Shown: positions 57,449 to 64,000 of the stretch, in pieces | Layout of the letters: the number at the start of each line of letters is the position of its first letter | Numbering within the stretch: position 1 is the stretch's first letter | DNA from: Azospirillum oryzae | GTDB lineage: Bacteria; Pseudomonadota; Alphaproteobacteria; Azospirillales; Azospirillaceae | DNA: 64,000 bases | Assembly: GCF_900177515.1 (NCBI RefSeq) | Contig: NZ_FXAK01000007.1 | Location: forward strand, 186,001 to 250,000 | Direction: 5' to 3' | Translations under genes and position numbers: made by a program | The notes under the pieces: model-generated | What the model was told of the DNA's origin: nothing | Database searches by the model: none | Seen by the model: only the letters and a program-made list of their open reading frames with translations

Positions 57449-58954
57449 ATGTCGACCGCCAAGCAGCGTTTCACCCTGGCTGCCGCAGCAGCCACCTTCG
57501 CGTCCCTGGCGCTGGCCGCCACCTCCCTGACGGCAACGGCCCAGCCGCGCACCGACCTCGTCGTCGGCATGGCGCTGGAGCCGCCGCATCTGGACCCGAC
57601 CGCCGGCGCGGCCGGCGCCATCAAGGAAGTCACCTACGCCAACCTGTTCGAACCGCTGCTGCGCGTCGATGCCGACGGCAAGCTGATCCCCGGTCTGGCG
57701 GAACGCTGGACGGTGTCGGACGACGGGCTGACCTACCGCTTCACCCTGCGCCCGAACGCGAAGTTCCATGACGGCACCGCCGCCGATTCCGCCGACGTGA
57801 AGTTCACGCTGGACCGCGCCCGCGCCGCCGACTCCGTCAACGCCCAGAAGGCTTATTTCGCCCCGATCTCCAAGATAGAGACGCCGGATCCGCAGACGGT
57901 GGTCGTCACCCTGTCGCGCCCCGACGGCCTGTTCCTGTTCCACATGGCGAGCGGCGACGCCGCCATCGTCGCCCCGGAATCGGCGGCGACCAACAAGCAG
58001 AAGCCGGTCGGCACCGGTCCCTTCAGGTTCGACCGCTGGGTCGCCGGCGACCGCGTCGTGCTGGACCGCAACCCCGACTATGACGGCGTGAAGCCGAAGC
58101 TCGACCGCGTGACCTTCCGCTTCATCAGCGACCCCGCCGCCCAGGTGGCGGCGCTGAAGGCCGGCGACATCGACGCCTTCACCCTGTTCAGCACCTATGA
58201 AGCGCTGCCCGAGTTCCGCAACGACCCGAAATTCACGGTGACGGTCGGCTCGACGGAGGGCGAGACGATCCTGTCGACCAACAACGCCCGCAAGCCTTTC
58301 GACGATGTCCGCGTCCGCCGCGCCATGGCTCATGCCATCGACCGCAAAACGCTGATCGACGGCGTGCTCTATGGCAACGGCGTTGCCATCGGCAGCCATT
58401 TCCCGCCGCACCGCGAGGGTTATGTCGACCTGACCGGCCTGTACCCCTACGACCCGGCCAAGGCCAAGGCGCTGCTGGCCGAGGCGGGATACCCGAACGG
58501 TTTCGACACCACGCTGCGCCTGCCGCCGCCGCCCTATGCGCGGCGCGGCGGGGAACTGGTCGCCGCCATGCTGGCGGAGGTCGGCATCCGCGCGAAGATC
58601 GAGCCGGTGGAATGGGCGGCCTGGCTGGAAAAGACGTTCAAGGGCAAGGATTACGACCTGACCATGATCGCCCACACCGAGCCGCTGGACATCGACATCT
58701 ATGCACGGCCCGACTACTACTTCAATTACAAGAGCGAGCGATTCAACGCCCTGAACGACGAGCTGAACCGCACCCAGGACCCGGCCAAGCGCAACGCGCT
58801 CTATGGCGAGGAGCAGAAGGTGCTGGCGGAGGATGCGGTCAACGGCTTCCTCTTCATGCTGCCGTCGGTGACGGTGCAGAAGGCCGGCCTGACCGGAATG
58901 TGGGTGAACCGCCCGATCCAGGCCAACGACGTCACCGGCGTCTCCTGGAAATAG
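57449..58954 (+). CDS. Peptide/nickel-type ABC transporter substrate-binding protein
   Basis: A 501-residue SBP_bac_5 protein (DppA/OppA-like) with a signal peptide (MSTAKQRFTLAAAAATFASL). It shows LDPTAGAAGAIKEVTYANLFEPLL, GLAERWTVSDDGLTYRFTLRP and TGPFRFDRWVAGDRVV. A strong GGGGGAG lies 10 bp before the ATG at 57449. It is 27 bp ahead of the permease pair, so it is their likely partner. The true substrate (peptide, glutathione, nickel or other) cannot be read from sequence. Confidence 0.92.
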   Translation: MSTAKQRFTLAAAAATFASLALAATSLTATAQPRTDLVVGMALEPPHLDPTAGAAGAIKEVTYANLFEPLLRVDADGKLIPGLAERWTVSDDGLTYRFTLRPNAKFHDGTAADSADVKFTLDRARAADSVNAQKAYFAPISKIETPDPQTVVVTLSRPDGLFLFHMASGDAAIVAPESAATNKQKPVGTGPFRFDRWVAGDRVVLDRNPDYDGVKPKLDRVTFRFISDPAAQVAALKAGDIDAFTLFSTYEALPEFRNDPKFTVTVGSTEGETILSTNNARKPFDDVRVRRAMAHAIDRKTLIDGVLYGNGVAIGSHFPPHREGYVDLTGLYPYDPAKAKALLAEAGYPNGFDTTLRLPPPPYARRGGELVAAMLAEVGIRAKIEPVEWAAWLEKTFKGKDYDLTMIAHTEPLDIDIYARPDYYFNYKSERFNALNDELNRTQDPAKRNALYGEEQKVLAEDAVNGFLFMLPSVTVQKAGLTGMWVNRPIQANDVTGVSWK

Positions 58955-58981
58955 CTTCAGCCAAGTAAGGATAGCCCCGGC

Positions 58982-59932
58982 GTGCTTGCGTTCCTGCTGC
59001 GACGGCTGGTCAGCCTGATCGTCACCGTCTGGCTGGCCAGCATCGTGGTCTTTGCGGTGCTGCAGCTGGTTCCGGGCGACCCGGCCCTGCTGATGCTGGG
59101 CGTCAACGCGCAGCCCGACACGCTGGCGGCCCTGCGCGGCCAGATGGGGCTCGACCAGCCGATCCTTACCCGCTACCTGCAGTGGGCCGGTGCGCTCGCC
59201 CGCGGCGACCTCGGCGTCAGCCTGACCTACGCCCGTCCGGTGGCGGAGCTGGTGGTGGAGCGGCTGGCGGTGACCCTGCCGCTGGCCCTGCTGTCCCTGG
59301 TCATCAGCACGGCGCTGGCCTTGCCGCTCGGCCTGCTGGCGGCGGCGCGGCGGGGCAGGGGCGGGGATTGGGCGGTGCTGGGCTTCTCGCAGCTCGGCGT
59401 GTCGATGCCCAGCTTCTGGATCGCCATCCTGCTGATCCTGCTGTTCTCGCTGACCCTGCACTGGTTCCCGGCCGGCGGCTTTCCGGGCTGGGGCGGCGGC
59501 ATCGGCCCGGCCCTGCATGCGCTGCTGCTTCCGGCACTGGCGCTGGCGCTGCCGGAGGCCGCCATCCTCGCCCGCGTTACCCGGACCGCCGTGCTCGACA
59601 CGCTGGCCGAGGACCACATCCGCACCGCCCGCGCCAAGGGCGTCGGCCGTGCCGCAGTCCTGCTGCGCCATGCCCTGCCCAACGCCCTGATCCCGGTGGC
59701 GACGGTGCTTGGGCTGCAGATCTCCTTCCTGGTGGCCGGGGCGGTGGTGGTGGAGAATGTCTTCACCCTGCCGGGGCTGGGCCGGCTGCTCTATCAGGCC
59801 ATCGGCCAGCGCGACCTGATCGTGGTGCAGGGGGTGGTCGTGCTGCTGGCGCTGTTCGTCGTCGTGGTGAACGCCCTGGTCGACATCGCCTGCGCGCTCG
59901 CCGATCCGCGGCCTAAAGGGTTGTCGTCGTGA
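58982..59932 (+). CDS. DppB-like ABC transporter permease
   Basis: A 316-residue inner-membrane permease with about six segments, beginning MLAFLLRRLVSLIVTVWLAS (GTG start at 58982). The LVPGDPALLMLG block and the EAA-type loop EDHIRTARAKGVGRAAVLLRHALPNAL, here in pieces, contact the ATPase. It overlaps the DppC-like gene by 4 bases. Confidence 0.94.
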   Translation: MLAFLLRRLVSLIVTVWLASIVVFAVLQLVPGDPALLMLGVNAQPDTLAALRGQMGLDQPILTRYLQWAGALARGDLGVSLTYARPVAELVVERLAVTLPLALLSLVISTALALPLGLLAAARRGRGGDWAVLGFSQLGVSMPSFWIAILLILLFSLTLHWFPAGGFPGWGGGIGPALHALLLPALALALPEAAILARVTRTAVLDTLAEDHIRTARAKGVGRAAVLLRHALPNALIPVATVLGLQISFLVAGAVVVENVFTLPGLGRLLYQAIGQRDLIVVQGVVVLLALFVVVVNALVDIACALADPRPKGLSS

Positions 59933-60756
59933 GGCGGCGTCTCCCCCTCTCCCTTCATCTCGGCGCCGCGCTGACCCTGCTGCTGGTCGCCATGGCGCTG
60001 CTGTCGCTGCTGTGGACGCCCTATCCGGCGGAGCAGGTGCGGGTGATCGCCCGGCTGAAGCCGCCCAGCGCCGCCCATTGGCTCGGCACCGACCATTTCG
60101 GGCGCGACGTGCTGTCGATGATCATGGTCGGCGCCCGCAACTCGCTGGCCGTCGGCGCGGCGGCGGTCGGGCTGGGGCTGCTGGGCGGGGTGCCGCTGGG
60201 GCTGCTCGCCGCCGCGCTCGGCCGCTGGGGCGACGAGGTGGTGGCGCGGCTGGGCGATCTGGTCTTCGCCTTTCCGGCCGTGCTGACGGCGATCCTGCTG
60301 ACGGCGGTGCTGGGCGCCGGGGCGGTCAACGTCGTGCTGGCGCTGGCGCTGTTCAATGCCGCGGTGCTGGCCCGCGTCACCCGTGGCGCGGCGCTGGCGG
60401 TGTGGCGGCGGCCCTTCGTCGGCGCGGCGCTGGCGCTGGGGCGGGGTCCCTTGTCGGCGACGCTGGTGCATGTGCTGCCCAACATCGCCGGCATCGTCGT
60501 GGTCCAGGCCACCGTCCTGTTCGCCGTCGCCATCGTCAACGAGGCGGCGCTGAGTTATCTCGGCCTCGGCATCCAGCCGCCCAGCCCAAGCTGGGGCCGG
60601 ATGCTGGGCGACGCCCAGACCTACCTGTTCACCGCGCCCTTGCAGGCGGTGTTTCCGGGTGTGGCGATTGCGCTGAGCGTCATGGGGCTGACGATGCTGG
60701 GGGATGGCTTGCGGGATTGGCTCGACCCGCGGCATCGGTCGTCTGGAGTCATGTGA
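59929..60756 (+). CDS. DppC-like ABC transporter permease
   Basis: A 275-residue inner-membrane permease, second subunit. HWLGTDHFGRDVLSMIMVGARNSL is the family start region, and the coupling loop contains GAALALGRGPLSATLVHVLPN. The GTG start overlaps the previous stop (GTGA). The two ATPase genes (DppD and DppF types) do not follow; the next gene is convergent. The transporter therefore needs ATPases encoded elsewhere. Confidence 0.93.
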   Translation: MRRRLPLSLHLGAALTLLLVAMALLSLLWTPYPAEQVRVIARLKPPSAAHWLGTDHFGRDVLSMIMVGARNSLAVGAAAVGLGLLGGVPLGLLAAALGRWGDEVVARLGDLVFAFPAVLTAILLTAVLGAGAVNVVLALALFNAAVLARVTRGAALAVWRRPFVGAALALGRGPLSATLVHVLPNIAGIVVVQATVLFAVAIVNEAALSYLGLGIQPPSPSWGRMLGDAQTYLFTAPLQAVFPGVAIALSVMGLTMLGDGLRDWLDPRHRSSGVM

Positions 60757-60780
60757 GGGGGGTGATGCAAGGGCGACCGT

Positions 60781-62421
60781 TCACCCCACCTGCCGCGTCC
60801 GCTCCGACAGTTCGATCAGGTCCATCAGCTCGTTGCTTTTCCAATAGCGCGACTTGCCGACCTCCGTGCGCGCGGTGGCGACGAGGTCGTCGATGATCGC
60901 CTGCTCCTCCGCGCTCAGTTCGCCGCCGCGCTCCAGCCGGTGCGACAGCAGGCGGGTCATGTTGTGGCTGAAGGTGGGGATCCAGGCGCTGACGCGCTGG
61001 CCGAACACGCCGGCGATGCCGTCGATACGCAGGAGATGCTCCATCCGCTCGTCCAGCGGGTCGGTCTCCTCGAACTTCATCGCCTTCTCGACATTGGCGC
61101 GCAGCTCCTCCAGCAGGCTTTCGCGCCACTTCACCAGATCGTAGGTCTCGAACCCGAAATCGCGCGACATCCCCTGCCAGCGCCACAGCAGCCGGTCGAG
61201 CCACACGATGTCGGCATGGTCGATGACCGGCTGGCGCCGGGCGGCTGCCGCCTGGGCGGAGCGTTCCATCGCCACCGCGGCGACGCGCGATCCGATGATC
61301 TTCGCCGCCTGGGTCCAGGCGTTGCGGAAGGCCGGTTCGCTGCGGCGATCCTCCATCAACCCGGCCGAGGTGGCGGCGTGGACCAGCTGGTCCAGACGCT
61401 GCACCAGCGCTTCCAGCCGCGCCTTCTCCTTGGCGCTGGGCCGGATGGCGGAGCCGGGGACCCGGTCGTTCAGCTTCAGGATGACGGTCAGCGCCGCGGT
61501 CAGCGCGCGGGTGACGCCGATGAAATGGCCGGTCAGCGCCGCGGTCATGGCGTCGCCGCGGCCGGGATCGACGCCGCTCTGCCGGATATACAGCGCCGCC
61601 ACCGGATAGTTGCGCTTCACCGTCAGCACCGACAGCGGCAGCAGGTTGGCCAGATCGTCCCCGCAGCGGTCGCGCAACTGGTCCGTCGCATCCAGCAGCC
61701 GGTCGGCCAGCCGGTTCGCCTCCACCTCGCCGCCGCAGCTGGCGGGGAACTCCTCCAGCCGGTCGGCGACCGCCTTGCCGGCGCCCTCGGCATGGGTCAG
61801 CACCAGATGCATCAGCCGCAGCGTGTTGACGTCGATGGCCGGCGTCTTTTCCAGGAATCCCGACATCAGCCGGGTGCGGCGCGGCCGGTTGCGCGACATG
61901 CCGGCCAGCAGCTCGTCCGTCGCCTTCTTGTTCGCCAGCACCGCGTCCAGATGCTTGACCGCGGCGACGCGCATCCGCTCCTTCATCACCATGGCGACGG
62001 GGGAGCGCAGGATGCGGTCGATCACCTCGCCGCGCGCCATCTCGTCCAGCGTCTCCTGCGCCTCCACCGCCAGCAGCGGGAAGGCGTCGCGGCTCAGCGC
62101 CTCCCACAGGGCGCCGACATCGACTCGCTGCAGCATGCCGGGGATGGCGACGCCGCCGTGATAGAGCACGTCGTCGTCGATCAGGAAGGCTTCGAACAGG
62201 TTGGTGAACAGCCGCCGGGCGCGGTTGGTGCGCTGGCGGTTCAGATATTCGATGACATATTGGCGGACGAGCTGGACGCGGTCGGTCGGCTCGCTGTCCA
62301 TGCCCTCGATCTCGCTCAGCAGGCTGTAGACGAGGCTGGCCGGCAGCCGCGCCACCAGGGCGTCGATCTTGTGCCGCAGCTCGTCCTGGTGCAGCTCTTC
62401 CGGGCGTATTTCGTCGGTCAT
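60781..62421 (-). CDS. Unknown helical protein, paralogue of 11850-13589
   Basis: A 546-residue protein with no family that I can name. The ATG at 62421 (MTDEIRPEELHQDELRHK) is preferred to 62484, whose extension is basic and unlike the paralogue. It aligns along its length with 11850-13589: RARRLFTNLFEAFLIDDDVLY, MLQRVDVGALWEALSRDAFPLL and, at the end, EEQAIIDDLVATARTEVGKS followed by RYWKSNE. The middle is rich in charged helices. No signal peptide or membrane segment is seen. It ends 25 bp from the convergent permease gene and shares no operon. Confidence 0.75.
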   Translation of the reverse strand: MTDEIRPEELHQDELRHKIDALVARLPASLVYSLLSEIEGMDSEPTDRVQLVRQYVIEYLNRQRTNRARRLFTNLFEAFLIDDDVLYHGGVAIPGMLQRVDVGALWEALSRDAFPLLAVEAQETLDEMARGEVIDRILRSPVAMVMKERMRVAAVKHLDAVLANKKATDELLAGMSRNRPRRTRLMSGFLEKTPAIDVNTLRLMHLVLTHAEGAGKAVADRLEEFPASCGGEVEANRLADRLLDATDQLRDRCGDDLANLLPLSVLTVKRNYPVAALYIRQSGVDPGRGDAMTAALTGHFIGVTRALTAALTVILKLNDRVPGSAIRPSAKEKARLEALVQRLDQLVHAATSAGLMEDRRSEPAFRNAWTQAAKIIGSRVAAVAMERSAQAAAARRQPVIDHADIVWLDRLLWRWQGMSRDFGFETYDLVKWRESLLEELRANVEKAMKFEETDPLDERMEHLLRIDGIAGVFGQRVSAWIPTFSHNMTRLLSHRLERGGELSAEEQAIIDDLVATARTEVGKSRYWKSNELMDLIELSERTRQVG

Positions 62422-62588
62422 GCGCGGGCCGCCACGCGATATTGAAAGGCGATGGGCGGGCGCACAGGCGCCGCCGCGCGTCATTTAGGACGCAAACGGT
62501 AAATTTTTATGTAATGAACCGAAGAGACCACAGGGGGGGCGGCGCGGCCCCGCCGGTTGCGGACGGCCGCGCCGAGGCCCCTGGACGC

Positions 62589-63083
62589 TCAGCTGTTGCG
62601 CAGCTTGGCGATCGGCTGCGAGAACTGCAGCTCGATGTCCCAGGGGAAGTGGATCCAGGTGTCCTGGCTGACTTCGGTGATGAAGGTGTCGACCAGCGGC
62701 CGGCCGGCCGGCTTGGCGTAGACGGTGGCGAAATGCGCCTTCGGCAGCATCTTGCGCACGACTTCCGCCGTCTTGCCGGTGTCCACCAGATCGTCGATGA
62801 TCAGCCAGCCCTCGCCGTCGCCGGCATTGGCGCCCTCGACACCCTTCAGCACCGTCGCGTTGCGCTGCTGCTGGTGGTCATAGCTGGAGACGCAGACGGT
62901 GTCGATCATGCGGATCTCAAGCTCGCGCGCGATGATCGCCGCAGGAACCATGCCGCCGCGCGTGATCGCGATGATGCCCTTCCACGGGCCGCGGTCGATC
63001 AGGCGCCAGGCCAGCGCCTTGGCATTGCGGTGGAGCTCTTCCCAGGACACCGGGAAATGCTTGTTGAAGGGGGCTTCGGCCAC
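62589..63083 (-). CDS. gpt: Xanthine-guanine phosphoribosyltransferase
   Basis: A 164-residue purine-salvage enzyme that makes XMP or GMP from xanthine or guanine and PRPP. The PRPP loop is [44 protein letters not shown] and [12 protein letters not shown] match E. coli Gpt. The best start is GTG at 63083 ([14 protein letters not shown]), with GGAGAG about 9 bp upstream and a promoter at 63115-63143; longer in-frame extensions are not family-like. Confidence 0.95.
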   Translation of the reverse strand: MAEAPFNKHFPVSWEELHRNAKALAWRLIDRGPWKGIIAITRGGMVPAAIIARELEIRMIDTVCVSSYDHQQQRNATVLKGVEGANAGDGEGWLIIDDLVDTGKTAEVVRKMLPKAHFATVYAKPAGRPLVDTFITEVSQDTWIHFPWDIELQFSQPIAKLRNS

Positions 63084-63114
63084 GGTACTGACTCTCCAAA
63101 AACAGCAAGCGGAC

Positions 63115-63143
63115 TGTATAACCCAGCCGCCGCCGCCCGGCAA
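63115..63143 (-). promoter_or_regulatory. Promoter for gpt
   Basis: TTGCCG (63138-63143) and TATACA (63115-63120) on the minus strand are 17 bp apart. The implied leader to the GTG start is about 25 nt. Confidence 0.6.
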
Positions 63144-63220
63144 TCGGGGGCGATTCGTATACACTGGACCCGCGGTCGCAGGGGTGTCGCCGGGCGGGCA
63201 AAAATTCGTGAAAAAAGCGC

Positions 63221-63249
63221 TTGCGGGGCAGGGGGGCTTTGAGTATGTT
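63221..63249 (+). promoter_or_regulatory. Candidate promoter for tRNA-Arg
   Basis: TTGCGG (63221-63226) and TATGTT (63244-63249), 17 bp apart, precede the tRNA by about 80 bp. Confidence 0.45.
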
Positions 63250-63330
63250 GCGCGCCTCGACGCCGACGGCCTGCCGCCCACGCCGGGATGGATGAACGGC
63301 GATATGGCCGGACATCGCAGAATACACAGC

Positions 63331-63407
63331 GCGCCCGTAGCTCAGCTGGATAGAGCATCAGACTACGAATCTGAGGGTCAGGAGTTCGAATCTCTTCGGG
63401 CGCGCCA
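63331..63407 (+). tRNA. tRNA-Arg, anticodon ACG
   Basis: A complete 77-nt tRNA with encoded CCA. Acceptor GCGCCCG pairs perfectly with CGGGCGC. The anticodon stem TCAGA/TCTGA encloses CTACGAA, so the anticodon is ACG (Arg, CGN; A34 normally becomes inosine). The T loop is TTCGAAT. Terminator at 63454. Confidence 0.97.
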
Positions 63408-63453
63408 TTCTGCTTCGAATACAAGTCCTGAAAATCCGGTGATTTGACAGCAG

Positions 63454-63474
63454 GCGGCCCTTCGGCCGCTTTTT
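63454..63474 (+). terminator. Terminator after tRNA-Arg
   Basis: GCGGCC, CTTC loop, GGCCGC, then TTTTT. A textbook intrinsic terminator about 47 bp beyond the tRNA. Confidence 0.92.
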
Positions 63475-63535
63475 CTGCTTTCAGGCTTTGCCGTCCTTCC
63501 TTTGCCGGCCCTTCCTGTGTCGGATTTGAGCCGCC

Positions 63536-63580
63536 GGAGTTCGGCCCACTGAAGTTCGGCCCACTGGAGTTCGGCCGTCC
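63536..63580. repeat. Three 15-bp tandem repeats
   Basis: GGAGTTCGGCCCACT (63536), GAAGTTCGGCCCACT (63551) and GGAGTTCGGCCGTCC (63566) lie in tandem between tRNA-Arg and the last gene. Confidence 0.85.
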
Positions 63581-63671
63581 GGCCTATGCCCCCGAAATTG
63601 CTGTTGCGTCTTCGGTTGCCCTCATACAGTCGCACTCCGATGCGGCTTTATTGCGAGCGGAAGAGAGGGGC

Positions 63672-64000
63672 ATGGCATCCGGTCTCACGCTTTCGGACCA
63701 GCAGGTCGAAACGCTGGCGGTGGAAGGATTCCTGTGGAAGATGACCCGCATCCTGACACAGTCGGATCCCAAGGCCGGCCCGGTTCTCGACACTGCCGAG
63801 GGACGGCAGACCCTGCGCCAGCAATATGAGCGGGCGCGGGGATACGGGCTGGAGACGGAGCGCGACCTCGGCCGCTATATCGTCACCGCCTGGACGATGG
63901 GGATCGACTTCGATCGCCGCTTTCCGGCCATGACCCAAATCCTGAAGGATCCGGCGCTGACGCCGACCGAAAAGGCCGATGCCGTCGAGCGCACCGCCCT
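63672..64000 (+). CDS. Unknown protein, 3' end outside window
   Basis: The first 109 residues are visible, starting MASGLTLSDQQVETLAVEGF, with GAGAGGGG just ahead of the ATG. The segment RARGYGLETERDLGRYIVTA then TMGIDFDRRFPAM and ILKDPALTPTEKADAV is reminiscent of small helical proteins encoded beside VgrG/DUF4123 genes of type VI secretion, but this is from memory and no such neighbours are visible. No family can be assigned securely. Confidence 0.6.
   Translation, partial: MASGLTLSDQQVETLAVEGFLWKMTRILTQSDPKAGPVLDTAEGRQTLRQQYERARGYGLETERDLGRYIVTAWTMGIDFDRRFPAMTQILKDPALTPTEKADAVERTA

Overview
The window is chromosomal DNA from a GC-rich alphaproteobacterium, most likely in Rhodospirillales/Azospirillaceae (Azospirillum-like). 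This is inferred from codon use, the trpBA-accD-folC block, the dnaN-recF-gyrB block, the tsaE-amgK-murU-addB-addA-trxA gene order and the large number of two-component proteins. No database search was run. About 45 protein genes, two tRNA genes, several hairpin terminators and several repeat families can be supported.

Layout. 1-6555 (+): the 3' part of a giant Calx-beta repeat surface protein, followed by two linked membrane genes, a GAF-like/HlyD adaptor and a PqqD-like/M50 protease/HlyD fusion. They look like a dedicated export or processing system. 6733-11692 (-): dnaN-recF-gyrB. 11850-13589 (-): a protein of unknown function whose paralogue lies at 60781-62421. 13760-16628: an SDR oxidoreductase, a secreted TPR protein and a haloacetate-dehalogenase-like hydrolase. 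16702-26957 (-): tsaE-amgK-murU-addB-[brnT-brnA]-addA-trxA, covering tRNA modification, MurNAc recycling and double-strand break repair, with a toxin-antitoxin pair lodged between addB and addA. 27039-31130: a small unknown protein, a thioredoxin-reductase-like ferredoxin reductase and a PAS protein with a degenerate kinase domain. 31296-37091 (-): coaBC, dut and a large hybrid histidine kinase. 37329-40124: a LuxO-like sigma-54 activator, a cold-shock protein and a receiver-Hpt protein. 40364-44979 (+): trpB-trpA-accD-folC. 45075-46329: an Mrr-type restriction enzyme beside tRNA-Ala(CGC). 46600-49984 (+): yggT, DUF167, folD, corA and modD, very tightly packed. 49985-50302 holds a 23-codon small ORF between two strong hairpins. 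50303-55378: a protein acyltransferase, L-lactate dehydrogenase, a DUF2283 gene pair and ppa. 55543-60756 (+): two peptide-type substrate-binding proteins and two permeases, without ATPases. 62589-64000: gpt, tRNA-Arg(ACG) and the start of a gene cut by the window end.

The most interesting points are the adhesin/GAF-HlyD/PqqD-M50-HlyD triad, the paralogous pair of unknown proteins, the small ORF at 50137, the dispersed double-palindrome element (24548 and 35723), the long palindrome just upstream of brnT, the LuxO-like regulator with nearby phosphorelay proteins, and the 15-bp minisatellite inside a receiver domain.
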